Origin: Vreelandella maris
GTDB lineage: Bacteria; Pseudomonadota; Gammaproteobacteria; Pseudomonadales; Halomonadaceae
Reading direction: 5' to 3'
DNA: 64,000 nt
Assembly (NCBI RefSeq): GCF_013371085.1
Contig: NZ_JABWCV010000004.1
Span: 62,001 to 126,000, forward strand
Part shown: piece after piece, positions 10,461 through 19,543 of the stretch
Layout: each line of letters starts with the position of its first letter
Numbering within the stretch: the first letter of the stretch is position 1
Translations under genes and position numbers: made by a program
The notes under the pieces: model-generated
Database searches by the model: none
What the model was told of the DNA's origin: nothing
Seen by the model: the letters and a program-made list of their open reading frames with translations, nothing else

Positions 10461-10709
10461 TTAATAGTGTGGCGGAAGTTCATCCTCGGGGCGTTGGCCG
10501 CCCTGGGGTTCGCTTGCTTGAAGTGCTTGATGCTGCTCGCGCAGGCGTTCGCGCATCAGCCCACTCAACTGCTCCAGTTTTTCCAGGCGGCGCTCCTGCT
10601 GAATCACCGCTTGGTCCAGCGTGTCCAGCCAGTGTTCTTGATGCGCTAAGCGGCTTTCTAAAGATTCCACAAGCTGGGTTAGCTCGGCAGGCGATAATTC
10701 GTGGGTCAT
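10461..10709 (-). CDS. slyX: SlyX family protein
   Basis: This is a small (82-residue) heptad-rich protein, predicted coiled coil over residues 8-62. It has the characteristic SlyX C-terminus ending ELPPHY. The function is unknown in the family. It is divergent from the membrane cold-shock gene and convergent with ald. Confidence 0.92.
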   Translation of the reverse strand: MTHELSPAELTQLVESLESRLAHQEHWLDTLDQAVIQQERRLEKLEQLSGLMRERLREQHQALQASEPQGGQRPEDELPPHY

Positions 10710-10821
10710 GATAACATTGCAACCTTATGTAGTAGTATGCCAGTACTATTGGGAATGGGCCTGATAGTGCGGGTATTGTCCTTCGTCTGTTACCCATACA
10801 ACAAGAGAGCTTTTATTGTCT

Positions 10822-11361
10822 ATGAACCCAAAAGTTGTGTTTCGCTGTTTCTTAATCAGTGTATTACTTGCCGCCCCCACGCCACTTCTGTTGGCGGGGA
10901 TTGTTCGTTTAACCAATAGTGCCCTCGCCGAGCAATTAATGGAGGTGTTGGCAGACAGTAGCGGTGTCTATATTGCTGTTGCTATCGGATGTTTTATTGT
11001 TCTGTGTATTGGCACATTAGCGTCTGCCGCTTTTGCGCCCTCAGTAGTGGTGGCGTCTGATGTGGTAGCGCGTCCTAAGCCTGCATCGCGCCAGCCTCAA
11101 GCGGCTGCTCCCATGGACGATGATGAGGAAGAAGACATCATCGACCCCAATGATGGCCGTGAAGAGGGCGAAGTGAAGTGGTTCAATACTAACAAAGGCT
11201 ATGGTTTTATTACCCGCGATAATGGTGAAGATGTTTTTGTACACTTTCGCGCCATTCGCGGCCGTGGCCCGCGTATGTTAGCTGAAGGCCAAATTGTGCG
11301 TTATCACGTGATAAAAAATGAGCGTGGTTTGCAGGCCGACGATGTGAGTATTATTGAGTAA
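10822..11361 (+). CDS. Membrane-anchored cold-shock-domain protein
   Basis: Two hydrophobic segments (about 6-28 and 49-72) are followed by a Pro/Ala-rich stretch, a very acidic linker (99-116, DDDEEEDIID) and a complete cold-shock domain (116-179). Both RNA-binding motifs are intact: KWFNTNKGYGFI (RNP1 region) and DVFVHFRAI (RNP2 region). The domain should bind single-stranded RNA or DNA while tethered to the inner membrane on the cytoplasmic side, an inference from topology. Free Csp proteins are about 70 residues, so the 115-residue N-terminal extension is unusual. The ATG at 10822 follows AAGAGAGC; a TTG two codons earlier is possible. Confidence 0.85.
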   Translation: MNPKVVFRCFLISVLLAAPTPLLLAGIVRLTNSALAEQLMEVLADSSGVYIAVAIGCFIVLCIGTLASAAFAPSVVVASDVVARPKPASRQPQAAAPMDDDEEEDIIDPNDGREEGEVKWFNTNKGYGFITRDNGEDVFVHFRAIRGRGPRMLAEGQIVRYHVIKNERGLQADDVSIIE

Positions 11362-11393
11362 GCTTAACGGCTAGCTAAATTGATCGTAGGATA

Positions 11394-11425
11394 GTAAACG
11401 ACCCCGCTTCGGCGGGGTCGTTTAC
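11394..11425. terminator. Bidirectional terminator between convergent genes
   Basis: A perfect 14-bp stem (11394-11407 with 11412-11425) is closed by a TTCG tetraloop. It lies between the cold-shock gene and the convergent dap operon, so it can serve both strands. The T run is interrupted, so termination strength is uncertain. Confidence 0.85.
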
Positions 11426-11438
11426 GTTATAGGGTCTG

Positions 11439-11828
11439 TTAACGGCCCGAATCAGGCCACTCTATGGCTCCCTCTTTACCGCCTGGAAGCACTTGCCAGA
11501 AGCGGTCAGGGTCATCGCCGGGGTTCCAGCCGCCCAATGAGCATCGTACCTCGGTCTGAAGCGCCTCTGCGGCTTGCTGAGCGCACTCTTGGTCAGTCAT
11601 CCAAGGGGTATGGTTGCTATCAAACCATAGGCTGGCAAAGCCATCGGCGGCTTTATCGACCAGTAATACCGGCACACAGTCGCCCTGATACTGACCTCGG
11701 GTTTGCCATTTGCCTTTGCCTGCCGGGCTGAGCGGCGGTGCGATTAGCGTGCTTTTTAGCCACTCATTGAGCGCCTCCAGCGAAACGCTAGCCAGGTAGA
11801 TTTCTATATCGGGATAACGCTCCATCAT
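11439..11828 (-). CDS. Conserved-looking hypothetical protein coupled to dapE
   Basis: I do not recognise this 129-residue protein. It is soluble (no signal or membrane segment), acidic and Trp-rich, with a C-terminal block containing [17 protein letters not shown]. Its start codon overlaps the dapE stop in an ATGA, so it is translated with dapE, and the bidirectional terminator follows. The position suggests it is a real last gene of the dap operon, but it gives no functional clue. Confidence 0.75.
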   Translation of the reverse strand: MMERYPDIEIYLASVSLEALNEWLKSTLIAPPLSPAGKGKWQTRGQYQGDCVPVLLVDKAADGFASLWFDSNHTPWMTDQECAQQAAEALQTEVRCSLGGWNPGDDPDRFWQVLPGGKEGAIEWPDSGR

Positions 11829-12997
11829 ACGTTTACCTCGCCGGAGACGAGCAGCGCCTGCAGCGTCGCTTCGTAAATCCGGCTTAAGTCGTCGAGGTCG
11901 CTAGCGCGAACGCGCTCATTGACCTTGTGGATGGTGTCGTTCAGCGGGCCTAGCTCGACCACCTGAGCGCCCAGAGTAGCAATGAAGCGGCCATCTGAGG
12001 TGCCGCCGCTGGTAGAAAGCGCTGGACGCTCGCCAGTCACCGCTTCAACGCCTTTGATGGCGGCATCGACAAGCTCGCCCTCGGCGGTCAGGAAAGGCTC
12101 GCCGTTAAGCGTCCAGTCTATCTGATACTCCAGGCCATGCTGAGCAAGAATGGTTTCCGTGCGCGCTTTGAGCTCTTCATGAGTCACTTCGGTTGAGAAG
12201 CGAAAATTAAACACCACTTCGACATCGCCAGGAATCACATTAGTGGCTCCGGTGCCTGCACGCAGGTTAGAAATCTGAAAACTGGTGGCAGGGAAGAAAT
12301 CGTTGCCCGCGTCCCAATGCTCATTGACCAGCGCGTCGAGTGCTGGCATCGCTTGATGGATAGGGTTGCGCGCTAAATGCGGATAGGCCACGTGGCCTTG
12401 TACGCCCTTGATGTGTAGCGTGGCACCAAGCGACCCGCGACGACCGTTTTTGATTACATCACCCAGCCGATCGGTGGACGAAGGCTCGCCGACAATACAG
12501 TAATCAAGGCGTTCATTGCGCTCACGCAGATGCTCAACCACCGCGCGGGTGCCGTCGACCGCTGGGCCTTCTTCGTCGGAAGTGATCAGAAAGGCAATGC
12601 GGCCGTCGTGCTCTGGATGATTCGCGACAAAGCGTTCAACGGCGGTCAGCATGGAAGCGAGGCTGCCTTTCATATCGGCAGCGCCACGCCCGCACAGCAT
12701 TCCCTCTGCGTCGATGCAGGGCTCGAACGGGGGGGACTGCCAGTTGATATAGGGGCCGCTGGGCACCACATCGGTGTGGCCCGCGAAAGCCACGACAGGG
12801 CCGTGATGACCGCGCACTGCCCAAAAATTCTTTACATCGCCAAAGGGCAGCCGCTCAACATTGAAACCGAGCGCTGTTAAACGCTCGATCATGAGTTCCT
12901 GGCAACCTTCGTCGTCCGGCGTTACCGAGGCTCGGCTGAGCAGCTCAAAGGCAAGTTGTAGCGTCGGCGACAGCGCTTCAGGCTCAGTTGTGGGCAT
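11825..12997 (-). CDS. dapE: Succinyl-diaminopimelate desuccinylase
   Basis: DapE hydrolyses N-succinyl-LL-diaminopimelate to LL-DAP and succinate in lysine and peptidoglycan synthesis. The M20 di-zinc site is visible: His74 and Asp76 in FAGHTDVV, Asp108 in GRGAADMKG, and the catalytic/ligand Glu pair in TSDEEGP (about 142-143), plus the C-terminal His in [10 protein letters not shown]. The length of 390 is slightly above the usual 375. It overlaps the dapD 3' end by 14 bp and the next gene by 4 bp. Confidence 0.96.
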   Translation of the reverse strand: MPTTEPEALSPTLQLAFELLSRASVTPDDEGCQELMIERLTALGFNVERLPFGDVKNFWAVRGHHGPVVAFAGHTDVVPSGPYINWQSPPFEPCIDAEGMLCGRGAADMKGSLASMLTAVERFVANHPEHDGRIAFLITSDEEGPAVDGTRAVVEHLRERNERLDYCIVGEPSSTDRLGDVIKNGRRGSLGATLHIKGVQGHVAYPHLARNPIHQAMPALDALVNEHWDAGNDFFPATSFQISNLRAGTGATNVIPGDVEVVFNFRFSTEVTHEELKARTETILAQHGLEYQIDWTLNGEPFLTAEGELVDAAIKGVEAVTGERPALSTSGGTSDGRFIATLGAQVVELGPLNDTIHKVNERVRASDLDDLSRIYEATLQALLVSGEVNV

Positions 12998-14009
12998 GCA
13001 ACGCCTCGTTCAGAGCGATGGCACTTTTGTTGGTCAGGCACTCAATGCGACCGTTCTGCGAGTTGCGGCGCCACAGCTGATCGTCTTGGCCTGCTAGCTC
13101 CCGAGCGGCAACGGTGTTCACTTCCTGCCCCTGGTCATCAAGCAGCGTCACTTTGGAGCCAGCGGTGATATAAAGCCCTGCTTCCACCGTGCAGCGGTCG
13201 CCCAGCGGTATACCGATGCCCGCGTTGGCGCCGATTAAGCAGCCTTCGCCGACTTTAATGACGATATTGCCGCCGCCGGAGAGGGTGCCCATGGTCGAGC
13301 AGCCGCCGCCGAGGTCTGAACCTTTGCCGACCATCACACCCGCCGAAATGCGGCCTTCGATCATACCCGGGCCTTCGGCGCCTGCATTGAAGTTGACGAA
13401 GCCTTCGTGCATCACTGTGGTGCCTTCGCCCAAGTAAGCGCCCAGGCGCACGCGGGCAGTGTCGCCGATGCGGATACCGGTAGGCACCACGTAGTCGGTC
13501 ATTTTGGGGAATTTGTCGACGCAGTCCACGGAGAGCGCACGCCCCGCCATGCGCGCCTTCAAACGGCGTGCAGGCAGCTCTTCAATATCGATCGCGCCTT
13601 CATTGGTCCAGGCAATATTACGCAACAGACCAAACATGCCAGTCAGATCCAGCCCGTGGGGCTTCACTAAACGGTGGGAAAGCAGGTGGAGCTTGAGATA
13701 CACCTCGGGGGCAGTCTGTGGTGGCTGATCGGTGTCCAAAAACATGGCCACCAGCGGGCGCTGGCTAGCGGAAAGCGCTTCAGCAAGCTCTGCCTGGGCG
13801 GTGTGGCCAGCGGCCTCTAAGGCTTTTGCCAGGCGTGTGCAGTCTTCCGGCAAAAAGCTAATCGCCGCGTTGCCTTGCGGCGCATCCAGCGCTTGCTGAG
13901 CAGCGGCTACCAAGCTCGCATCGGGGTTGAACAGCGGTGCCGGGTAGTAGATTTCTAGCCAATCACCTTGAGTATTTTGGGTGCCAATTCCAAGCGCAAA
14001 GCTCAGCAT
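12984..14009 (-). CDS. dapD: 2,3,4,5-tetrahydropyridine-2,6-dicarboxylate N-succinyltransferase (long form)
   Basis: DapD transfers succinyl from succinyl-CoA to tetrahydrodipicolinate. The 341-residue protein is the long Pseudomonas-type form rather than the roughly 274-residue E. coli form. The C-terminal half is a left-handed beta-helix of hexapeptides, including [20 protein letters not shown] and [20 protein letters not shown]. It sits between the ArsC-like gene and dapE. Confidence 0.93.
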   Translation of the reverse strand: MLSFALGIGTQNTQGDWLEIYYPAPLFNPDASLVAAAQQALDAPQGNAAISFLPEDCTRLAKALEAAGHTAQAELAEALSASQRPLVAMFLDTDQPPQTAPEVYLKLHLLSHRLVKPHGLDLTGMFGLLRNIAWTNEGAIDIEELPARRLKARMAGRALSVDCVDKFPKMTDYVVPTGIRIGDTARVRLGAYLGEGTTVMHEGFVNFNAGAEGPGMIEGRISAGVMVGKGSDLGGGCSTMGTLSGGGNIVIKVGEGCLIGANAGIGIPLGDRCTVEAGLYITAGSKVTLLDDQGQEVNTVAARELAGQDDQLWRRNSQNGRIECLTNKSAIALNEALHAHN

Positions 14010-14062
14010 AAGAGAGTGTCCTTTAGTAATGAGTAGTGGAGAATGAAAAATGAGTACGGCTA

Positions 14063-14074
14063 GCGGTTAACCGC
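14063..14074. repeat. 12-bp palindrome at the ArsC-like gene stop, identical to one at 14439-14450
   Basis: GCGGTTAACCGC spans the stop codon of the ArsC-like gene. The identical 12 bases span the dapC stop codon at 14439-14450, 376 bp away. Confidence 0.6.
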
Positions 14075-14411
14075 TTAGCTTGTCGTAATCGCCGTCGCGG
14101 TAGCCAATCAGGATGGTTGAGTCGTCTACTTCCAGTAGCGGCCGCTTCAGTAGCGTGGGATGTTTCACCAGTATCTGGCGGGCAGACGTATCAAAGGCGT
14201 CTTTCTCTTCTTGAGGGAGGTCGCGCCAGGTTTTGCTACGCTTGTTGACGGCATCGACAAGCGGTACACGTTCTAAAATGTGCTCAAGCAGACCCGCCGA
14301 AAGACCATCTTTGCGCAGGTCGTAGGTCTTGAACGCAATACCTTTGCCTTCCAAGGCTTTTCGCGCCTTACGGCAGGTGTCGCAGGTATTAATAATATAG
14401 AGCGTCAGCAT
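14067..14411 (-). CDS. ArsC/Spx-like reductase (YffB family)
   Basis: The 114-residue thioredoxin-fold protein of the ArsC family carries CDTC at residues 10-13 and the tail ILIGYRDGDYDKL. It is related to E. coli YffB and to Spx; the substrate is unknown. Such genes commonly lie inside dap loci, as here between dapC and dapD. The ATG at 14411 has GGAGG four bases upstream. An in-frame start at 14456 would overlap dapC and is less likely. Confidence 0.87.
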   Translation of the reverse strand: MLTLYIINTCDTCRKARKALEGKGIAFKTYDLRKDGLSAGLLEHILERVPLVDAVNKRSKTWRDLPQEEKDAFDTSARQILVKHPTLLKRPLLEVDDSTILIGYRDGDYDKLSG

Positions 14412-14442
14412 ACAGCCTCCATGAAGCAAAGCGTTATCGCGG

Positions 14443-15639
14443 TTAACCGCACTCAATAAGATGACGAATACGCTGTGCCGCTTCCAGCGTAGGCGCCAAT
14501 TCGGCCACCAGCGCTAATCGCACACGCCCTGCGCCAGGGTTAATGCCGTGTGCCCCCGTGCGCCCCATTAAGCTGCCGGGTAATACGCTTACATGTTGCT
14601 CGGCAAACAGGCGCTGGGTGAAAGCAATATCATCGCCGCCCGGTACTGCAGGCCAGAGATAGAAACTGGCTTGAGGCGCTGGGAAGCTCATGACAGGCGC
14701 AAGCACATCGGTCACCGCGCTAAATTTTTCCCGGTAGGCGTCGCGGTTAGCGCGCACGTGCTGCTCATCCTGCCAGGCAGCAATAGACGCGTGCTGAATG
14801 GGTAGCGACATGGCGCAGCCGTGGTAGGTGCGGTAACGCTTGAAGGGGGTTAGCAGGGCTGCGTCGCCCGCCACAAAACCCGAGCGCAGGCCGGGCAAGT
14901 TAGAACGTTTGGAGAGCGAGTGAAATACCACGCAACGCCGATAATTGTCACGGCCCAGTTCGGCGCAGGCTTGTAATAGGCCGGGCGGTGGGGCGGTCTC
15001 GTCCAGGTACAGCTCCGAATAGCACTCGTCTGACGCGATGATGAAATCATGCTCATCGGCCAGAGCAATGAGTTGCTTGAACTCTTCAATGGGCGTGACG
15101 GCCCCGGTGGGGTTGCCCGGTGAGCAGATAAATACGATCTGCACTTCACGCCATGTCTCGGCGGACACAGCGTTAACGTCAGGTCGAAATTTGTTCTCAG
15201 CGGTGCAGTCTAGATAGAGCGGTTCACCGCCTGCCAAGAGCGCCGCGCCTTCGTAAATCTGATAAAAAGGATTGGGTACCGCGACTTTCGCCGGGCGTGT
15301 GCGATCCAAGGCTGCCTGCACAAAGGCAAAAATCGCTTCCCGAGTGCCGTTGACCGGAACGACATGCTGTTCGCTGTCGAGGTCGCGTAGCTGAAAGCGC
15401 TGCGTTGCCCAGTTAGCGATGGCTTCACGAAGCGTTGGCAGGCCGTTGGTGGCCGGGTAGCGGGCCATTTCCAATTGGTGCGCTACTAGGGCATCAAGCG
15501 CTGCTGGGTAGGGCGCGTGCTGGGGTTCGCCAATGGTCAGCGGTATATGGGCGAGCTCGGTAGGCGGGGTGAGCGTCGCCTTTAGCGCCGCCAGCTTTTC
15601 AAACGGGTAGGGATGCAGGGCGTCGAGATCGGCGTTCAT
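14443..15639 (-). CDS. dapC: Succinyldiaminopimelate transaminase
   Basis: DapC is a class I/II PLP aminotransferase making N-succinyl-LL-DAP from the 2-amino-6-oxopimelate precursor with glutamate. The PLP lysine is Lys244 in SLSKRSNLPG. Other landmarks are CSPGNPTGAV near 172, the Asp/Tyr of SDECYSELY near 203, and a C-terminal Arg in GRVRLALV. The ATG at 15639 gives 398 residues and the conserved start (DALHPYPFEKL); the frame is open 84 bp further up without homology. It is 90 bp after glnD. Confidence 0.93.
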   Translation of the reverse strand: MNADLDALHPYPFEKLAALKATLTPPTELAHIPLTIGEPQHAPYPAALDALVAHQLEMARYPATNGLPTLREAIANWATQRFQLRDLDSEQHVVPVNGTREAIFAFVQAALDRTRPAKVAVPNPFYQIYEGAALLAGGEPLYLDCTAENKFRPDVNAVSAETWREVQIVFICSPGNPTGAVTPIEEFKQLIALADEHDFIIASDECYSELYLDETAPPPGLLQACAELGRDNYRRCVVFHSLSKRSNLPGLRSGFVAGDAALLTPFKRYRTYHGCAMSLPIQHASIAAWQDEQHVRANRDAYREKFSAVTDVLAPVMSFPAPQASFYLWPAVPGGDDIAFTQRLFAEQHVSVLPGSLMGRTGAHGINPGAGRVRLALVAELAPTLEAAQRIRHLIECG

Positions 15640-15729
15640 GATATGTCCGTTAATGGCTGGCTGGCGTAAGGCGACGATTATAGGCAAGCCCCGGTGCAGG
15701 CTCAAACCCAACCGGGGTTGCAAAGAGAC

Positions 15730-18405
15730 TTAAACCCCTAACACTTCAATCAAACGTTCGCGCAGCTGCTGCTGGCGCTCGGGGTCGGTCAGCGGTTCGC
15801 CAGCCTTGGTGGTAATGAAAAAGACGTCTTCCACCCGCTCGCCGAGGGTGGCGATTTTCGCCGCTGAAAGCGAGATATCCTGCTCCATAAAGATTCGACC
15901 TACGCGAGCCAACAGGCCGGGGCGGTCGGGGGCCGTTAGTTCCAGCATGGTGCGCTCATTAGCCGGGTCCTGCTCAATCAGTACTTCCGTGGGTACCTTG
16001 AAATGCTTTAGCTGGCGCGGTGTGTGGCGCGTGACGATATCTGGATAGTCATCGGGGTCATCGAGCTCTTCGACTAAGTGTTGGCGCATTTCTTCGATGT
16101 GCGCAGGGTCGCGAATCGGTTGGCCATGGCTGTCGAGCACAATAAAGGTATTTAGCGTCCAGTCGTTGTGGGAAGTGGCGATGCGTGCGTCGTGGATCGA
16201 TAGCCCCAGCTGCTCCATGGCGGCGGCAGTGGCGGCGAACAGATCATCCACCGAGCGGGTATGGATAAACACCTTGGTGCCGCCTTCGGCCATGTCGGCG
16301 GTGGGGGCGCTGATCAGCACCAGTGGCAGCGGCGACTGGTTGTGGTTCAGGATGCCTTGGGTCTGCCAGACAATCTCGCTGGGCGCATACTGGAGAAAGT
16401 AGTCCTCTCCGAGGGATTCCCAGAGCTCGTCGATTTGTGCCCGGTTGACGCCGATGGTTTGCAGCAGCGAGCGCGCCTCGGTGCGCGTTTCGCGTACCCA
16501 GTCATCTCTGTCGGGTGGATTGTTCAGGCCGCGGCGCAGAGCACGCTTGGTCTCGGCATGCAGCTGGCGTAGCAGTGTCGCCCGCCAGCCGTTCCATAGC
16601 GTTGGATTGGTCGCGTTGATATCGGCAACGGTGAGCACATACAGGTAATCCAGGCGGGTTTCGTTACGCACCACCAGGGCAAAATCGCGAATCACGTCGG
16701 GGTCGCTAATATCGCGCTTTTGCGCGGTCATCGACATCAGCAGGTGGTGCTCCACCAGCCAGCTGACCAAGTTCGTATCGTGAGGCGAAACGTGATGCCG
16801 CTGGCAGAACTGTTCAACGTCCCGGGCGCCAATTTCCGAGTGGTCACCGCCACGGCCCTTGCCGATATCGTGAAATAGCCCGGCAATCCACAGCAGGTCC
16901 AGCTTGGGAAGCTGTTGCATCAGCGCTGCCGCCACGGGGAAGTCGCCTTTCGCTTCCGGCTTACGGAAGCCGTGCAGAAACTTGAGCAGCCGCAGCGTGT
17001 GGGCATCGACGGTATAGATATGAAACAGGTCGTGCTGCATCAGCCCCACGGCGCGGCCAAACTCGGGCAGATACTTGCCCAAAATGCCGTAGCGGTTCAT
17101 GCGGCGAAGCTGGCGCGGTACGTTGCCAGGGGCGCGCATAATGGCCATAAACAGCCGCTGGTGGCGCGGGTCTTCCCGGTAGTGGTCGTCAATTTGGTGG
17201 CGATGATCACGGATCAGCCGGATGGTATCGGCGCGTACCCCTTCGATCTCGGGGTGTTTGGCCATCAACAGAAACAGCTCCAACATCGCTGCCGGTCGCT
17301 CGCGGAACAGGCTGCGCGAGCGTACTTGAATATAACCGCCCTTAGTTTCAAAGCGCTCGTTCAATTTAACGGTGGTCAGTGCCTCCTTGCCGCGCAGGAT
17401 GACTTCGTCAAAATGCTGCAGCAGCATATCGTTAAGGCCCGCTAGCGCGGTGACATGGCGGTAGTAGCGCTTCATAAACTGCTCAACCGCCAAGCGCTCG
17501 GGCGTATCGCGGAAACCAAACATTTCGGCAATGGTGCGCTGGTGATCAAACAGCAGGCGGTCTTCGGCGCGGTCGGTGAGCATATGCAGGGCGTAGCGCA
17601 CTTGCCATAAAAATGCCTGCCCCTGGCTCAAAATGCGCAGTTCGGCGTCGTTCATAAAGCCGTTAGCGACGATGTCGGTGTACTGTTCGGTGCCAAAGTG
17701 GCGTTTGGCTACCCAGCCGATCATCTGAATATCGCGCAATCCACCGGGAGAGCTTTTGAGGTTGGGCTCCAGGTGATACTCGGAGTTGTTGTAGCGGTAG
17801 TGACGAGCAATCTGCTCCTGCCACTTGGCCTCAAAGAAGCGGTCGGCGGGCCAAATGTGCTCGGCGCTAAGGCGCTCGCGCATGGCTTCACGCAATGCCT
17901 CCGGCCCCGCGATCAAACGTGATTCGAGCAGGTTGGTAATCACGGTCACGTCCGCTTCGGCTTCCCGTTCGCAGTCGTTGAGCGAGCGTACGCTGTGACC
18001 TATCTCCAGGCCAATATCCCACAAAAACGTGATAAAGGCGGTGAGCGGTTCGCGGTAGGCGGTGTCGTCGTCCTGCTCCAGCAACAGCAGCAGGTCAATG
18101 TCGGAGTGTGGGTGCAGCTCGCCCCGGCCATAACCGCCGACTGCGACCAACGCGATGCCGTCATCGGGCCACTCATGCTGCGCCCAGGCAATGGCAAGCA
18201 ACTGATCGAGATACCAGGCGCGGCCGCGCACCAGGTCCCGAATATCCGCACCGGCGCGAAACTGATCGTCGAAGCGCGCTTGTAGTTCGCGCAGCGCAGC
18301 TTTGAAAGGGGCGACTGGGGAGCGCGAGCCAGCAAGCTCGGTGCGAAATAGGTCTAAATCGAAAAGCGAGGTGTCCGGTTCAAACCGGTAGTGGTGAAGA
18401 AGCAT
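15730..18405 (-). CDS. glnD: [Protein-PII] uridylyltransferase/uridylyl-removing enzyme
   Basis: GlnD senses glutamine and uridylylates or deuridylylates PII proteins, controlling nitrogen assimilation. Domains in order over 891 residues: nucleotidyltransferase with GGYGRGELHPHSDID near 90, a GlnD-specific helical region, an HD phosphohydrolase domain with FHDIGKGRGGDHSE near 516, and two C-terminal ACT domains near 710 and 820 (the last with DRPGLLARVGRIF). All key residues appear intact. Its ATG overlaps the map stop by one base (TAATG). Confidence 0.97.
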   Translation of the reverse strand: MLLHHYRFEPDTSLFDLDLFRTELAGSRSPVAPFKAALRELQARFDDQFRAGADIRDLVRGRAWYLDQLLAIAWAQHEWPDDGIALVAVGGYGRGELHPHSDIDLLLLLEQDDDTAYREPLTAFITFLWDIGLEIGHSVRSLNDCEREAEADVTVITNLLESRLIAGPEALREAMRERLSAEHIWPADRFFEAKWQEQIARHYRYNNSEYHLEPNLKSSPGGLRDIQMIGWVAKRHFGTEQYTDIVANGFMNDAELRILSQGQAFLWQVRYALHMLTDRAEDRLLFDHQRTIAEMFGFRDTPERLAVEQFMKRYYRHVTALAGLNDMLLQHFDEVILRGKEALTTVKLNERFETKGGYIQVRSRSLFRERPAAMLELFLLMAKHPEIEGVRADTIRLIRDHRHQIDDHYREDPRHQRLFMAIMRAPGNVPRQLRRMNRYGILGKYLPEFGRAVGLMQHDLFHIYTVDAHTLRLLKFLHGFRKPEAKGDFPVAAALMQQLPKLDLLWIAGLFHDIGKGRGGDHSEIGARDVEQFCQRHHVSPHDTNLVSWLVEHHLLMSMTAQKRDISDPDVIRDFALVVRNETRLDYLYVLTVADINATNPTLWNGWRATLLRQLHAETKRALRRGLNNPPDRDDWVRETRTEARSLLQTIGVNRAQIDELWESLGEDYFLQYAPSEIVWQTQGILNHNQSPLPLVLISAPTADMAEGGTKVFIHTRSVDDLFAATAAAMEQLGLSIHDARIATSHNDWTLNTFIVLDSHGQPIRDPAHIEEMRQHLVEELDDPDDYPDIVTRHTPRQLKHFKVPTEVLIEQDPANERTMLELTAPDRPGLLARVGRIFMEQDISLSAAKIATLGERVEDVFFITTKAGEPLTDPERQQQLRERLIEVLGV

Positions 18406-19196
18406 TAGTTGTTCAAGAAACTGAAGTCTTCGTCGCGACGCGCGGTCAGCACTTCAACACCAGATTCAGTCACCAGCAGCGTGTGTTCCCACTGGGCGGA
18501 GAGACTACGATCCTTGGTGACGGCGGTCCAGCCATCGCGCAGTACCTTGGTTTTATAGTCACCGACATTAATCATCGGTTCGATGGTGAAGCACATGCCA
18601 GCAGCAAGCTTGATGTCGGCATCCGGCGCGTAGCCGTCATAGTGCAAAAACTGCGGCTCTTCGTGGAAATCAGCACCGATGCCATGGCCGCAGAAGTCGC
18701 GCACCACCGAATAGCCATGCTCTTCGGCATGCTTTTGGATCACTCGAGCCAGTTCGGAAAGGCGTACACCAGGCTTCACCAGTTCAATGCTCTTGTACAG
18801 GCACTCCTGGGTGATGCGACACAGCCGTTCGCCCTGAATAGTCTCGCCCACCACGAACATCACGCTGGAGTCGCCGTGATAGCCGTGCTTGGTCTTGACG
18901 GTGATATCCAGGTTCATGATGTCGCCGTTTTTGAGCTTCTTGGCGTCATCGGGAATGCCATGGCACACCACATGGTTAATGGATGTACAGGTTGCCTTGG
19001 GAAAACCGTGGTAGTTCAGCGGCGCCGGGGCCGACCCCAGTTCGTTAACGATATAGTCGTGGCAAAGACGGTCGATTTCCCCCGTGCTGACCCCTGCCTG
19101 GACATGTGGGGTGATCATTTCGATAACGCTAGCCGCTTGGCGCCCGGCTTCGCGCATGTGTTCGATTTCAGAATGCGTCTTGATAGGAACGTTCAT
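18405..19196 (-). CDS. map: Methionine aminopeptidase, type I
   Basis: Map removes the initiator methionine from nascent proteins. The 263-residue protein has the substrate histidine in VVCHGIPD (His79) and the metal ligands Asp97 (MNLDITV), Asp109 (HGDSSVMF), His in FHEEPQ (after GHGIGADFH), Glu in FTIEPMI and Glu in WEHTLLVTE. It is the first gene of the map-glnD-dap group and divergent from rpsB. Confidence 0.97.
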   Translation of the reverse strand: MNVPIKTHSEIEHMREAGRQAASVIEMITPHVQAGVSTGEIDRLCHDYIVNELGSAPAPLNYHGFPKATCTSINHVVCHGIPDDAKKLKNGDIMNLDITVKTKHGYHGDSSVMFVVGETIQGERLCRITQECLYKSIELVKPGVRLSELARVIQKHAEEHGYSVVRDFCGHGIGADFHEEPQFLHYDGYAPDADIKLAAGMCFTIEPMINVGDYKTKVLRDGWTAVTKDRSLSAQWEHTLLVTESGVEVLTARRDEDFSFLNN

Positions 19197-19286
19197 GAAT
19201 ACTCGATATGGATTCAGAATGGAAAAATTGAATGGCGCAATTTAAGACCGTCAAACGGGGTGCGACTTCATCTTGGCAATGATCTA

Positions 19287-19543
19287 TGGTATAAAGCCGC
19301 GCGCTTTCCTGCAATCGTGATTCCAAGCTTCTTAGCTGGGAAAGACGGCAGTAGGGCAGGGCGATGAATCCGCAGCATGCTCATTAAAGAGCACACTGCT
19401 TGTTTGATCACTAAAAACATCAAGCCTTAAAAACACACATGCACCGGCACATGGTCCCGGGTGCCGCTGGCAGCGTTTAACGCGGTCAACGGTCGGATCC
19501 ATGGGGTGCGTGGAGGCCTAACCCGAGTTTGAGGAGTTTTACC
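19287..19543 (+). promoter_or_regulatory. rpsB promoter and long 5' leader
   Basis: An extended -10 (TGG then TATAAA at 19290-19295) is followed by a GC-rich discriminator, with only a poor -35 (TTCATC, 19267-19272). The transcript would start near 19302 and carry a leader of about 240 nt, with several short inverted repeats (for example 19446-19450 with 19461-19465) before GAGGAG at 19531. In E. coli the rpsB leader is bound by S2 for autogenous control; a similar role here is inferred. The rest of the 347-bp map-rpsB gap holds no gene. Confidence 0.55.

Noticed and set aside
16915-17445. 176-codon frame opposite glnD
   Set aside because: Shadow of a conserved gene on the other strand, with no protein-family features.
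18483-19367. Long open frame (294 codons) opposite map
   Set aside because: Antisense to a fully conserved gene; high-GC third positions create such frames. No domain or start signal.
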